Positions 51,685 to 60,953 of a stretch of DNA of 64,000 bases are shown here, one piece after another; positions within the stretch are counted from its first letter, which is position 1, and every line of letters begins with the position of its first letter. This DNA comes from Dactylosporangium sp. AC04546 (GTDB taxonomy: Bacteria > Actinomycetota > Actinomycetes > Mycobacteriales > Micromonosporaceae). The stretch is taken from assembly GCF_022095675.1 (NCBI RefSeq), contig NZ_JAHYSG010000015.1:1-64000 (forward strand). Direction: 5' to 3'. The position numbers and the translations under genes were made by a program. Below the pieces are notes generated by a model. That model searched no databases, was not told the DNA's origin, and saw only the letters and a list, made by a program, of their open reading frames with translations.

Positions 51685-51808
51685 GGGTGCTCCTTCGGGT
51701 GGGTCGACCGGCGCCCAGGGCATGGTGGGGCAGCCCGCGGGACCGCACCGCCTCGTCGGGGGCGGCGGCGAGGTTCGAGGGGCGCCGATGCGATGACAGG
51801 TGGCTGAG

Positions 51809-51838
51809 ACGATAGGAAAGTTAACTATCAGCTGTCAA
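51809..51838 (-). promoter_or_regulatory. chitinase promoter with overlapping inverted repeat
   Basis: The minus strand has a perfect -35 TTGACA (51838-51833) and TATCGT (51814-51809) as a -10 of the TANNNT type, 18 bp apart. Between them GATAGGAAAGTTAACTATC (51811-51829) is an imperfect palindrome, 14 of 19 positions symmetric, covering the -10. It resembles the AGGAAAGTT-type boxes often seen before secreted polysaccharide hydrolases of actinomycetes. The stretch 51810-51870 is strikingly AT-rich. Confidence 0.65.
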
Positions 51839-51883
51839 TATAAGACTTGATTAAGGTCGATGAAAAAGTCCTGAAGCCCCAGC

Positions 51884-52720
51884 TCAGGCGAACTGCTGCA
51901 GCCCCACCACGGCGAGCAGCGCCAGCTTCTCGGCGGCGTCGGTGCCCGGCGTCGGGGTATACACCAGCAGGAACTGACCCTGGTCGGGCGTCATCAGGGT
52001 CTCGCAGTCGACCTGGACCGGCCCGACCTGCCGGTGCACGATCACCTTCCGGTCGGCCCGGCGGACCGCGACCTGGTGCTCGTCCCACAGCGAGGCGAAC
52101 TCGGGGCTGGCCGCGCGTAACCGCCGCACCAGGCCCTCGACGTCGCTGTCGCCGGCCCGGCGGGCCGCGGTCGCGCGCAGGTCGGCGACCATCGAGCGGG
52201 AGTGGTGCTCCTCCTCGTCGGCGGGGTGCACGAAGCGGGCCTGCGGCTCGGTGAACCAGCGCCAGATCCGATACCGCCGGTCGCCGCGCAGCGCCGTCTG
52301 GTCGCCCATGAGCAGCGTGGACATGCGATTCTGCGCGAGGGTCTCGCCGAGGTCGGACACGACCATCGCCGCGGTGCCGCCGAGCAGGTCGAGCATCCGC
52401 AGCAGGCCGGCCCGGGCGTGGGCCTCGGCGCCGCCGGACGGCGGCGGGCGGTGCCCGGCCAGGTGGAACAGGTGGTCGCGCTCGTCGTCGCTGAGGCGCA
52501 GCGCGCGGGCCAGGGCGGTGAGCATCTGCGAAGACGGCTGCGCGCTGCGGCCCTGCTCGAGGCGCACGACGTAGTCGGTGGACATGCCCGCGAGCATGGC
52601 GACCTCCTCGCGGCGCAGGCCGGCCGTGCGCCGCCGGGGACCCTCGGGCAGGCCGGCGTCACCGGGGTTGATCGCCAGTCGGCGGCGGCGGAGGAAGTCG
52701 GCGAGGTCGGCGCGCTGCAT
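51884..52720 (-). CDS. XRE-family regulator with MmyB-like ligand domain
   Basis: The 278-residue protein has an N-terminal helix-turn-helix (TAGLRREEVAMLAGMSTDYVVRLEQGRSAQPSSQMLTALARAL) and a C-terminal MmyB-like sensor domain (VVSDLGETLAQNRMSTLLMG, YRIWRWFTEPQARFVHP, HRQVGPVQVDCETLMTPDQGQFLLVYTP). This architecture is one of the commonest regulators in actinomycetes. It usually controls a divergent oxidoreductase gene, here the aldo/keto reductase 130 bp away. Confidence 0.92.
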   Translation of the reverse strand: MQRADLADFLRRRRLAINPGDAGLPEGPRRRTAGLRREEVAMLAGMSTDYVVRLEQGRSAQPSSQMLTALARALRLSDDERDHLFHLAGHRPPPSGGAEAHARAGLLRMLDLLGGTAAMVVSDLGETLAQNRMSTLLMGDQTALRGDRRYRIWRWFTEPQARFVHPADEEEHHSRSMVADLRATAARRAGDSDVEGLVRRLRAASPEFASLWDEHQVAVRRADRKVIVHRQVGPVQVDCETLMTPDQGQFLLVYTPTPGTDAAEKLALLAVVGLQQFA

Positions 52721-52850
52721 GGGTCCATGGTCCGCGCGAGCGCCGGTCGTAGCCAGGGACTGCCGGTCCTAGGGCAAATGCTCCGCTGGTACCTCCGCCC
52801 CGGTGGGCGGATGGTCGAAGGGAACCCACACGCAGTACAGGAGCGGCATC

Positions 52851-53843
52851 ATGCGAACCAGCAACCTCGGCACCACCGGCCCGGCCGTCTCGGCGCTCGG
52901 CCTCGGCGCGATGGGCATGTCGGGCATGTACGGACCGGCCGACCGCGACGAGAGCATCGCCACGGTCCACGCGGCGCTCGACGCCGGCATCACGCTGATC
53001 GACACCGGCGACTTCTACGGCATGGGCCACAACGAGCTGCTCATCCGCGACGCGCTGCGCGCCGGCGACCGGGAGCACGTGGTGCTCAGCGTCAAGTTCG
53101 GCGGGCTGCGCGGCCCGGACGGCGGCTTCGCCGGCGTGGACACCCGCCCGATCGCGACGAAGAACTTCCTCGGCTACACGCTGACCCGCCTCGGCACCGA
53201 CTACGTCGACATCTACCGGCCGGCCCGGCTCGACCCGGCGGTGCCGATCGAGGAGACCATCGGCGGCCTCAAGGAGCTCGTCGAGGCGGGCTGGGTGCGC
53301 CACATCGGGCTGTCGGAGGTCGGCGCCGAGACGATCCGCCGGGCGCACGCCGTGCACCCGATCGCCGACCTGCAGATCGAGTACTCGCTGATCTCCCGCG
53401 GCGTTGAGGACGAGGTGCTCGGCACGCTGCGGGAGCTGGGCATCGGCCTGACGGCCTACGGCGTGCTGTCCCGCGGCCTCATCTCGGGCCACTGGCGCAG
53501 CGACCGGGCGCTGACCCCGGGCGACTTCCGGGCGCACAGCCCGCGCTTCGCCGAGGGCAACGTCGAGCACAACCTGTCCCTCGTGGAGCAGCTGCGGGCA
53601 CTCGCCGCGGCGCGCGGGGCCACCGTGGCCCAGGTCGCGATCGCCTGGGTGCTCGCCCAGGGCGCCGACATCGTCCCGCTCGTCGGCGCCCGGACCCGGG
53701 AGCGGCTCACCGAAGCGCTCGGCGCGGCCGAGCTGGCCCTGACCGCCGACGACCTCGCGGCGATCGACCGGGCGGTGCCCGACGGCGCCGCGAAGGGCGA
53801 TCGCTACCCGACGGCGTTGATGGCCGGGTTGGGCAGCCGCTGA
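52851..53843 (+). CDS. aldo/keto reductase lacking the usual catalytic His
   Basis: ATG 52851 follows AGGAG and gives 330 residues. Family motifs are SALGLGAMGMSGMYG, the catalytic Asp and Tyr in LIDTGDFYGMGHNE, the Lys in VLSVKFGG, and the NADPH loop TAYGVLSRGLISG with the late LVGARTRERL. At the position of the fourth tetrad residue (normally YYQHRVDP) the sequence is IYRPARLDP, so the His is replaced. The protein may have altered kinetics or serve a different reaction. It is divergent from the XRE regulator and overlaps the next convergent gene by 40 bp. Confidence 0.9.
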   Translation: MRTSNLGTTGPAVSALGLGAMGMSGMYGPADRDESIATVHAALDAGITLIDTGDFYGMGHNELLIRDALRAGDREHVVLSVKFGGLRGPDGGFAGVDTRPIATKNFLGYTLTRLGTDYVDIYRPARLDPAVPIEETIGGLKELVEAGWVRHIGLSEVGAETIRRAHAVHPIADLQIEYSLISRGVEDEVLGTLRELGIGLTAYGVLSRGLISGHWRSDRALTPGDFRAHSPRFAEGNVEHNLSLVEQLRALAAARGATVAQVAIAWVLAQGADIVPLVGARTRERLTEALGAAELALTADDLAAIDRAVPDGAAKGDRYPTALMAGLGSR

Positions 53844-55060
53844 GCCACGATGAGGCCCAGGGCCGACGGCGGGTCGACCAGGGCGGTGACCCGCAGGAAC
53901 GCGACCGCCAGCTCGTCGTCGTCGCAGGCGGCGAGCTGCAGCGCGCGGATCTGCGCCGACCCGCCCAGGTCGCTGCCCGTCGCCAGGGCCCACGGCGCCT
54001 CGAGGGCCTCGGCCTGCCGGGCGAAGTAGCCGTCCTGGCCGTCGCGCAGCGCGAGGGCGCACAGCGCGGCGACCGACATCCCCTGCCCGTAGACCGGGTT
54101 GAACGCGCAGGCGGCGTCACCGATGACGACGATGCCGTCCGGCACCTCGGCCCGCTCGTAGCGGCGCCGCACGTAGGCCGGGATCCGGAACGTGGCGGCG
54201 TCGCCGAGCGGGGTCGCGCCCCGGACGACGTCGGCGGTGTCAGGGACGGGCAGGCTCTCGGCGTAGCGCAGGAAGTCGTCGAGTCCGGTCGGCGGGACCT
54301 CGCCGCGGACGCCGGCGAGCGTGACGAGGATGCGGCCGCCCTCCAGGCGCTGCACGACGGAGCTGCGGCGGTGCTCGTCGTAGCGGGCGGTGACCGCGAC
54401 GAGGTCGGTGCCGAGGCGGCCGTCGTCGGCGAAGATCCGCGTGGAGTAGCGCAGGTCGATCGTGACGACCTCCTCCTCCGGCGGGGTCACGCCGGCCTCG
54501 GCCAGCCACTGCGGCATGCGCGAGCCCCGGCCGGTGGCGTCGACGACGAGGCCGGCGGGCAGGACCCGCGACCCGTCGCCGTGGCGGCTGGTGACCCGCA
54601 CGACCCGGTGCCCGGCGCCGTCCGTGCCCAGCCCGACGATGTCGTAGCCGTCGAGGAACCGCACGTTCGGCAGCCGGCGGACCATGTCGCGGGCGGTGTG
54701 CTCGATGAGGGCACGGCTGGCGGCGACGGCGGTCAGGCCGCTGCGGGCGGCGCGGAGGCGGCGGCCGTTGAGGTGCCAGCGGGCGTCGGCGCAGATGTCG
54801 CCCCGCAGCGCGCCGGCGGCGACGAGGCGCTCGGTGAAGCCGGGCAGCAGCTCCTCGGCGGCCTGCAGCCCGCGGGGCAGCATGGCGTGCACGTGCCGGC
54901 CCTGCGGGACGCCACGGCGGTCGTGGGGCCCGGCCGGCAGGAGGTCCCGTTCGACGATGAGGATCGAGTCGTGCCGCGGGGCGAGCGCCGCGGCCGCGAG
55001 CAGCCCGGCGATCCCGCCGCCCAGCACGACGACCCGGTGGGCGTTGTTCGTGTGCGTCAT
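53804..55060 (-). CDS. FAD-dependent oxidoreductase (epoxidase/halogenase-like)
   Basis: The 418-residue flavoprotein has the FAD motif RVVVLGGGIAGLLAAAALA, VPQGRHVHAMLPRGLQAAEELLPG, the Gly-rich VVDATGRGSRMPQWL and the second FAD motif IVVIGDAACAFNPVYGQGMSVA. These features match the class of epoxidase-like/tryptophan-halogenase-fold monooxygenases. No halogenase WxWxIP motif is visible, so hydroxylation or epoxidation is more likely. It is a single gene on the minus strand. Confidence 0.87.
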   Translation of the reverse strand: MTHTNNAHRVVVLGGGIAGLLAAAALAPRHDSILIVERDLLPAGPHDRRGVPQGRHVHAMLPRGLQAAEELLPGFTERLVAAGALRGDICADARWHLNGRRLRAARSGLTAVAASRALIEHTARDMVRRLPNVRFLDGYDIVGLGTDGAGHRVVRVTSRHGDGSRVLPAGLVVDATGRGSRMPQWLAEAGVTPPEEEVVTIDLRYSTRIFADDGRLGTDLVAVTARYDEHRRSSVVQRLEGGRILVTLAGVRGEVPPTGLDDFLRYAESLPVPDTADVVRGATPLGDAATFRIPAYVRRRYERAEVPDGIVVIGDAACAFNPVYGQGMSVAALCALALRDGQDGYFARQAEALEAPWALATGSDLGGSAQIRALQLAACDDDELAVAFLRVTALVDPPSALGLIVAQRLPNPAINAVG

Positions 55061-55141
55061 GCCCCTGACGGTCCCGGCTGCGGCCGCCGCCGTCTGCGCA
55101 CTTGTACGCGCCCGCCGGGTCGTGGATGCGACCGCCGCCGG

Positions 55142-55750
55142 TCAGTCGTCGGGCATGTGGCCGCCGACGCCGATGACGAAGGCGAGCAGCGCGCAGCTGG
55201 CCACGATGATCAGGGCCAGGGTGGTGAACCGGCCGACCGGGTGCTCGGCGGTCACGTTGAACCAGCCTCGCGGGTCGACCCGGACCGCCAGCAGGTCGCC
55301 GACCCTGGGCTCGCCGTCGAGGAAGCGCACCCCGCCGAGGTCGTCGCCGGTGGCCGGGTCGCGGACGTGGAACACGGGGAAGTCGCCGCCGTCCTCGCGC
55401 TGCCAGCCGTTGGTGATCTGGGTGACGACGGCGTTGACGGGCTGGCCCTGGTTCGCCATATACACCGGCAGCACGAGCAGCGTCGTCAGCCAGGCGGTGA
55501 ACGTGAGCACGAGCAGCATCACGATCCGCAGCGGGGCGGTGTGCTCGGGGGCGCCGGCGCGGTGCACGAGGTAGCCGGGGACGGCGGCGGCGACGGACAG
55601 CCCGGAGCCGACCAGCAGCCAGGTGAACCCGGGCCGCCCCGCGATCAGCCCGGTGATCGCCACGACGCAGGCGGTGACGAGGAACGCGGCCCCGGTGCGC
55701 CACAGTCCGGTCCACAGGGCACGCCACCGATACCTCGTCACGCCCGACAC
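55142..55750 (-). CDS. multi-span membrane protein of unknown function
   Basis: The 202-residue protein has about four membrane helices (FLVTACVVAITGLIAG, WLLVGSGLSVAAAVPGYL, VMLLVLTFTAWLTTLLVL, LALIIVASCALLAFVIGV). Between the third and fourth lies an outer or inner domain of about 70 residues (ITNGWQREDGGDFPVFHVRD, VGDLLAVRVDPRG) that resembles DUF3592-like folds. The function is unknown. It lies alone between a flavoprotein and a TPR gene. Confidence 0.7.
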   Translation of the reverse strand: MSGVTRYRWRALWTGLWRTGAAFLVTACVVAITGLIAGRPGFTWLLVGSGLSVAAAVPGYLVHRAGAPEHTAPLRIVMLLVLTFTAWLTTLLVLPVYMANQGQPVNAVVTQITNGWQREDGGDFPVFHVRDPATGDDLGGVRFLDGEPRVGDLLAVRVDPRGWFNVTAEHPVGRFTTLALIIVASCALLAFVIGVGGHMPDD

Positions 55751-55806
55751 CGTAGGCGATCAGTCCGCGGACCGCTGCCCCTGCCCCCCACCGGACGACA
55801 AGACGA

Positions 55807-55842
55807 CCGGCCGGCCCCGGGCAGACGCTCGGGACCGGCCGG
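55807..55842 (-). terminator. hairpin after the TPR gene
   Basis: CCGGCCGG occurs at 55807-55814 and 55835-55842 and pairs with itself; inside, CCCG (55816-55819) pairs with CGGG (55830-55833). It starts 12 bp past the TPR stop on the minus strand. Confidence 0.6.
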
Positions 55843-55853
55843 GTGGACTGGTC

Positions 55854-56210
55854 TCAGTGCTTGGCCGCGACCCGCTCGACGGCCTTGGCGTAGTCGGGGA
55901 CGTCGGCCATCGCGGCCGCCAGGCGCAGGTACGGCAGCGCCTCGCGGCCCCGGCTCTGCCGCTCCAGCGTGCGGCCCAGCAGGTGGCAGGCGTAGTGGTC
56001 GGTCGGGTCCCGGTCGACCAGCGCGCGCAGCTGCGCCTCCGCCCGGTTGAGCTGCGCGGACCCGAAGTAGGCCCGGGCCAGCCAGAGGCGCACCTCGGCG
56101 TTGCCGGGCTCCTCCACGAGGACCGTCTCGAGGATCTTCGCCGCCTCGATCGGGTCGCCCGCGTCCAGGTAGAGGACACCCCTGCGGTACTCGGCGATCA
56201 TGTCGGTCAT
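55854..56210 (-). CDS. small tetratricopeptide-repeat protein
   Basis: ATG 56210 (MTDMIAEYRRGVLYLDAGDP) gives 118 residues; a TTG 12 bp upstream lies inside a palindrome and is less likely. Three TPR units are visible (YRRGVLYLDAGDPIEAAKILETVLVEEPGN; RLWLARAYFGSAQLNRAEAQLRALVDRDPTD; CHLLGRTLERQSRGREALPYLRLAAAM). TPR proteins bind partner proteins; no partner is evident. Confidence 0.85.
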   Translation of the reverse strand: MTDMIAEYRRGVLYLDAGDPIEAAKILETVLVEEPGNAEVRLWLARAYFGSAQLNRAEAQLRALVDRDPTDHYACHLLGRTLERQSRGREALPYLRLAAAMADVPDYAKAVERVAAKH

Positions 56211-56221
56211 GACACGTGTCA
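56210..56221. promoter_or_regulatory. 12-bp perfect palindrome at the TPR gene start
   Basis: TGACACGTGTCA is a perfect 12-bp palindrome whose edge touches the ATG. It lies where a ribosome site would be expected and is a good candidate operator. Confidence 0.35.
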
Positions 56222-56252
56222 ACGTCCGGCAGGCGCCGGAATGTTCCCGCCC

Positions 56253-57083
56253 TCAGTGGGCCTTGAGCCAGGCGACGAGGTCGTCGAGGACCTGGTCCTG
56301 CTCGGGCTCGTTGTAGACCTCGTGGTGCAGGCCCTCGTACACGTGCAGGGTCAGGTCCTTGGAGCCCGCGCGGGCGGCGATCAGGCGGCTCGACTCCTGG
56401 TCGACCAGGCGGTCCTCGGCGCCGTGCAGGACCAGCACCGGCAGCGTCAGGGACGGCAGGCGCTGCTGGAACAGGGCCATCTGGGTGAGCATCGCGCCGC
56501 CCAGGCCGGCCGGGACCTTGCCGTGGTGGACCATCGGGTCGGCGTCGTAGCGGGCCACGACCTCCGGGTCCTTGGAGATGTACGCCGACGGCAGCGACTG
56601 CACCGGCGCGCCCGGCGCGATGCGGCCCAGGATCTTCGCCACGGCCATCGCCGGCTTCGGGATGCCCTTGCCGGGCAGCACCGGCGTGCCCGACAGCACC
56701 AGGCCCCGCAGGGCGGACTGGTGCTCGAGCGCGTATGCGAGGGCGATCATCGCGCCCATGCTGTGCCCGATGAGGAACGGCGCCTGGCCGGGGTGGCGGC
56801 GGGCGACCTCGGCGAAGAGCAGGTCCAGGTCGGCGGTGAACTCGCCGATGCGCCGCGCGAGGAGGCGCTTGCCGCCGGAGCGGCCGTGGCCGCGGTGGTC
56901 GGGGGCGTACACGGCCAGCCCGAGCTCGCCGAGCCGGGCGACGACGTGGTCGTACCGCCGGGCGTGCTCGCCCATCCCGTGCGACAGGACGACGGCCCCG
57001 GACACGTCGCCGGCGGGCGTCCAGACGTCGTACACGATACGGACCCCGCCGCCACCGGTGAGGTGGCTCTCCTCGCGCTGCAT
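56253..57083 (-). CDS. alpha/beta hydrolase, monoacylglycerol lipase-like
   Basis: ATG 57083 gives 276 residues (an ATG 9 bp upstream is also possible). The lipase motifs are VVLSHGMGEHARRYDHV, YAPDHRGHGRSGG, the nucleophile elbow LIGHSMGAMIALAYA with Ser in GHSMG, Asp in LVLHGAEDRLVDQ and His in YEGLHHEVYNEP. This fits the serine hydrolase group Hydrolase_4, including monoacylglycerol lipases. It has no signal peptide. It lies downstream of the ara operon but is separated from it by a large hairpin. Confidence 0.9.
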   Translation of the reverse strand: MQREESHLTGGGGVRIVYDVWTPAGDVSGAVVLSHGMGEHARRYDHVVARLGELGLAVYAPDHRGHGRSGGKRLLARRIGEFTADLDLLFAEVARRHPGQAPFLIGHSMGAMIALAYALEHQSALRGLVLSGTPVLPGKGIPKPAMAVAKILGRIAPGAPVQSLPSAYISKDPEVVARYDADPMVHHGKVPAGLGGAMLTQMALFQQRLPSLTLPVLVLHGAEDRLVDQESSRLIAARAGSKDLTLHVYEGLHHEVYNEPEQDQVLDDLVAWLKAH

Positions 57084-57105
57084 GGCAAGCATCGTCCGCC
57101 GCCCC

Positions 57106-57173
57106 GGCCCGTCACCGCAAGCGTTCGGCCGCGGCCCGGGCGGCGCCGACGCCCGCCCGGGCCGTGACGGGCC
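57106..57173 (-). terminator. nested double hairpin closing the ara operon
   Basis: An inner perfect 11-bp stem, GGCCCGGGCGG (57133-57143) with CCGCCCGGGCC (57153-57163), is enclosed by an outer perfect 10-bp stem, GGCCCGTCAC (57106-57115) with GTGACGGGCC (57164-57173). It begins 3 bp after the araA stop on the minus strand. Confidence 0.8.
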
Positions 57174-57175
57174 CG

Positions 57176-58666
57176 TCAGATGCCGCGGGCGAGGCGGTAG
57201 TAGGCCGCGTTCCAGCGGACCTCCTTGGTGAACTCCCGCGTGGTGGTGTCGTTGTCGATGACGAGCAGCTCGGTGCCGACCATCTCGGCCAGGTCGTGCA
57301 GCTCCTCGGCGCCGACCGCCTGTGAGAGGACCGTGTGGTGCGGGCCGCCGGCGGTCAGCCAGGCCTCGGCCGAGGTGGACAGCGACGGGGCCGGCTTCCA
57401 GACCGCCCGGGCGACCGGCAGCTTCGGCAGCGGCGCGGTCGGGGCGACGACCTCGATCTCGTTGGCGACCAGGCGGAAGCGCTCCCCCAGGTCGGCCAGG
57501 CCGACGACGATCGCGGGGCCGGGGGCGGCGTCGAAGACGAGGCGGACCGGGTCCTCGCGGCCGCCGATGCCGAGCGGGTGGATCTCGCACGACGGGGTGT
57601 CGGCGGCGATCGACGGGCAGACCTCCAGCATGTGGGCGCCGAGGATGACCTCGTTGCCGGGTGTGAGGTCGTAGGTGTAGTCCTCCATGAAGGACGTGCC
57701 GCCGGACACACCGGCGGGGGCCATCGCCTTGAGGGTGCGCACGAGGACCGAGGTCTTCCAGTCGCCCTCGCCGCCGAAGCCGTACCCGTCGGCCATGAGC
57801 CGCTGCACGGCCAGGCCGGGCAGCTGGCGCAGGCCGCCGAGGTCCTCGAAGTTGGTGGTGAAGGCCTTGAAGCCGCCGGCGTCCAGGAACCCGCGCAGGC
57901 CCAGCTCGATGCGGGCGGCGTAGCGCAGCGACTCCGCCCGGTCGCCCAGCAGCGCGGCCGAGACGCGGTAGGTGTCGGCGTACTCCTTCACCAGCTTGTC
58001 GACGTCGGCGTCCAGCGCGGCGTCCACCGCGGCGACCAGGTCGTTCACGCCGTAGGTGTTCACCGAGACGCCGAAGCGCAGCTGCGCCTCGACCTTGTCG
58101 CCCTCGGTCACCGCGACGTCGCGCATGTTGTCGCCGAAGCGGGCCAGGCGCAGCGAGCGCATCGCCGCGTAGCCGGCGGCGGCCCGGGTCCACGCCCCGA
58201 TGCGCTGCAGCACCCGCGGGTCGGTGACGTGCCCGGCGACGGTCTTGCGGGCCACGCCGAGGCGGGACTGGATGTAGCCGAACTCGCGGTCGCCGTGGGC
58301 GGCCTGGTTGAGGTTCATGAAGTCCATGTCGATCTCGGCCCAGGGCAGCGCGACGTTGGACTGGGTGTGCAGGTGCAGCAGCGGCGTGCGCAGCGCGTCC
58401 AGGCCGGAGATCCACATCTTGGCCGGCGAGAACGTGTGCATCCAGGCGACGACGCCGACCACGTCCGGGTTGTTGCCGGCCTCCAGGCAGATCCGCAGGA
58501 TGTCGGCGGCCGAGGTGAGCACCGGCTTCCACACGACCCGGGCCCCGATGTCGGGCGCCTCGTCGAGGGCCGCGGCGATCTGGCGCGACTGCGACGCCAC
58601 CTGCTCCAGCGTCTCCGGGCCGTACAGGCCCTGGCTGCCGGTCAGGAACCAAACCTCGTGCGTCAT
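57176..58666 (-). CDS. araA: L-arabinose isomerase
   Basis: The 496-residue enzyme converts L-arabinose to L-ribulose. It opens [21 protein letters not shown], the family signature; metal-binding Glu and His residues lie in [25 protein letters not shown] and the region around [26 protein letters not shown] and [10 protein letters not shown] match the substrate site. ATG 58666 overlaps the araD stop (ATGA). It is the last gene of the operon. Confidence 0.98.
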   Translation of the reverse strand: MTHEVWFLTGSQGLYGPETLEQVASQSRQIAAALDEAPDIGARVVWKPVLTSAADILRICLEAGNNPDVVGVVAWMHTFSPAKMWISGLDALRTPLLHLHTQSNVALPWAEIDMDFMNLNQAAHGDREFGYIQSRLGVARKTVAGHVTDPRVLQRIGAWTRAAAGYAAMRSLRLARFGDNMRDVAVTEGDKVEAQLRFGVSVNTYGVNDLVAAVDAALDADVDKLVKEYADTYRVSAALLGDRAESLRYAARIELGLRGFLDAGGFKAFTTNFEDLGGLRQLPGLAVQRLMADGYGFGGEGDWKTSVLVRTLKAMAPAGVSGGTSFMEDYTYDLTPGNEVILGAHMLEVCPSIAADTPSCEIHPLGIGGREDPVRLVFDAAPGPAIVVGLADLGERFRLVANEIEVVAPTAPLPKLPVARAVWKPAPSLSTSAEAWLTAGGPHHTVLSQAVGAEELHDLAEMVGTELLVIDNDTTTREFTKEVRWNAAYYRLARGI

Positions 58667-59343
58667 CGTGCGCCCTTCTTACCGGAGTTGTGCTGGCCGT
58701 AGACGTTCTGGTAGCGGTCGTGCAGCGAGTCGACGGCCGCGGCGGGCAGTCGCTCGACGGACCCGAGCTGCCGGGCGAAGTGCATCGTGCGGGCCACGTC
58801 CTCGCACATGACGGCGGCCTTCACCGCGGCCTTGGCGGAGGCGCCGATCGTGAACGGCCCGTGCTGGCGCATGAGGACCGCCGGGGAGCGGTGCCCGCTC
58901 AGCGTCTCCACGATCCCCCTGCCGATCGCGTCGGAGCCGATGAGGGCGAACGGCCCGACCGGGATGTCCCCGCCGAACTCGTCCGCCATCGCGGTGAGCG
59001 AGCACGGGATCGGCTCGCCCCGGGCCGCCCAGGCGGTCGCGTACGGGCTGTGGGTGTGCACGACCCCACCGACGTGCGGCATGTACCGGTACACGTAGGC
59101 GTGCGCCTCGGTGTCGGAGGACGGCGCGTGGTCGCCCTCGACGAGCCGGCCGTCGAGGTCGCAGATCACCATGTGATCCGCCGTCAGCTCGTCGTACATG
59201 ACCCCGGAGGGCTTGATGACGAGCAGGTCCTCGCCGGGCACCCGGGCCGAGACGTTCCCGGCGGTCCAGGTGACCAGGCCCCACCGGATGAGCTGGGCGT
59301 GCAGGTCGCACACCTCCTTGCGGAGGTCGTCGACGGAGGTCAC
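58663..59343 (-). CDS. araD: L-ribulose-5-phosphate 4-epimerase
   Basis: GTG 59343 overlaps the araB stop (GTGA), giving 226 residues. The class II aldolase-type metal site is [16 protein letters not shown], with a third His in [11 protein letters not shown], and substrate motifs [11 protein letters not shown] and [11 protein letters not shown]. It converts L-ribulose 5-phosphate to D-xylulose 5-phosphate, the link to the pentose phosphate pathway. Confidence 0.97.
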   Translation of the reverse strand: MTSVDDLRKEVCDLHAQLIRWGLVTWTAGNVSARVPGEDLLVIKPSGVMYDELTADHMVICDLDGRLVEGDHAPSSDTEAHAYVYRYMPHVGGVVHTHSPYATAWAARGEPIPCSLTAMADEFGGDIPVGPFALIGSDAIGRGIVETLSGHRSPAVLMRQHGPFTIGASAKAAVKAAVMCEDVARTMHFARQLGSVERLPAAAVDSLHDRYQNVYGQHNSGKKGAR

Positions 59344-60953
59344 GCGGCCACCTCCTCGCGCAGCGCCCGCAGCCGGTGCAGGGCGTCCGTGCCGCCACGG
59401 CCGAAGTGCTCGTGCAGCTCGGCGTAGACCGCGTAGAGCCGGTCGTAGACGTCGGCCGCCCCGGCGTCGGGCGTGTAGACGGCCCGGGAGACCCGGCCCA
59501 TCTCGGCGGCCGCCGCCCGGACGTCCGGGTAGGCGCCGGCCGCGACCGCGGCGTGGATCGCCGAGCCGAGCGCGGGGCCCTGCTCCGAGCCGATGACCGA
59601 GATGGGCCGGCGCAGCACGTCGGCGTAGATCTGCATGACCAGGGTGTTCTTGAGCAGGCCGCCCGCCGCGATGAACTCGGTCACCGGCACGCCCGAGGAC
59701 TCCAGGGTCTCCACGATGGTGCGCGTGCCGAAGGCCGTGGCCTCGATCAGGGCCCGGTAGACGTCCTCCGGACGGGTGTGCAGGGTCTGGCCGACGATGA
59801 CGCCGGACAGGCCGTGGTCGACGAGCACCGACCGGTTCCCGTTGTGCCAGTCCAGCGCCACCAGGCCGTGCTGGCCCGGCCGCTGCGCCGCGGCCCGCGA
59901 CGTCAGCTCCTCGTGGGTCAGGCCGCCCTCCAGCTGCGTCTCGACGAACCAGCCGAAGATGTCGCCGACGCCGGACTGGCCGGCCTCGAAGCCCCACAGC
60001 CCGGGGATGATGCCGTCCTGCACGACACCGCACATGCCGGGCACGTCGGCGAGCGACCCGCCGCTCATCACGTGGCAGGTGGACGTGCCCATGATGGCGA
60101 CCAGCTGGCCCGGCTCGACCGCCTTGGCGGCCGGCGCGGTGACGTGCGCGTCGACGTTGCCGACCGCGACCGCGATCCCGGCCGGCAGGCCGGTCCACTG
60201 CGCCGCCTCGGCGGTCAGCGAGCCGGCCCGCCCGCCGAGCGGGGACAGCGGGCCGTCCACCTTGGACACCCAGTCGCCGAAGCCCGGATGCAGCGCCTCC
60301 AGATAGGACTTGGACGGGTACGAGCCGTTCTGGAAGACACCCTTGTACCCGGCCGTGCAGGCGTTGCGGGTCTCGACGCCGGCCAGCTGCCAGACGATCC
60401 AGTCGGCCGCCTCGATGAACCGGTCGGCCCGCGCGTAGGTCTCCGGCGCCTCCTCGAGCACCTGCAGCGCCTTGGCCAGCTGCCACTCGGAGGACAGCTT
60501 CCCGCCGTACCGCGGCAGCCAGGGCTCGCCGCGGGCGGCCGCGAGGGCGTTGATCCGGTCCGCCTGGCCCTGCGCCGCGTGGTGCTTCCACAGCTTCGGG
60601 TACGCGTGGCGGTCCGCCGGCAGCACGTCCGACAGCGGCGTGCCGTCGGCGAGCACCGGCAGGAACGTGCACGCGGTGAAGTCCGTGGCGATCCCGATCA
60701 CGTCGGCCGGGTCGACACCGGCCGAGGCGACCGCCGCCGGGACCGCGTGCCTGAGCACGTCGACCCAGTCGGCGGGGACCTGCAGCGCCCAGTGCGGCGG
60801 CAGCGCCTCGCCGGTGTGCGGGAGGGTCCGTTCGACGGCACCGTGCCGGTACTCGTGGACGGCCGTGCCGACCTCCGCCCCGTCGCCGACGCGGACCACG
60901 ACGGCCCGGCCGGACAGGGTGCCGAAGTCGACACCGACTACATACTGCGTCAT
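59340..60953 (-). CDS. araB: L-ribulokinase
   Basis: ATG 60953 overlaps the permease stop (ATGA), giving 537 residues. FGGY-kinase motifs are VGVDFGTLSGRAVVV, ATDFTACTFLPV, NVDAHVTAPAAKAV, IMGTSTCHVMSGG and the late AAGGLLKNTLVMQIYADVL. It phosphorylates L-ribulose with ATP. Length matches AraB. Confidence 0.97.
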   Translation of the reverse strand: MTQYVVGVDFGTLSGRAVVVRVGDGAEVGTAVHEYRHGAVERTLPHTGEALPPHWALQVPADWVDVLRHAVPAAVASAGVDPADVIGIATDFTACTFLPVLADGTPLSDVLPADRHAYPKLWKHHAAQGQADRINALAAARGEPWLPRYGGKLSSEWQLAKALQVLEEAPETYARADRFIEAADWIVWQLAGVETRNACTAGYKGVFQNGSYPSKSYLEALHPGFGDWVSKVDGPLSPLGGRAGSLTAEAAQWTGLPAGIAVAVGNVDAHVTAPAAKAVEPGQLVAIMGTSTCHVMSGGSLADVPGMCGVVQDGIIPGLWGFEAGQSGVGDIFGWFVETQLEGGLTHEELTSRAAAQRPGQHGLVALDWHNGNRSVLVDHGLSGVIVGQTLHTRPEDVYRALIEATAFGTRTIVETLESSGVPVTEFIAAGGLLKNTLVMQIYADVLRRPISVIGSEQGPALGSAIHAAVAAGAYPDVRAAAAEMGRVSRAVYTPDAGAADVYDRLYAVYAELHEHFGRGGTDALHRLRALREEVAA

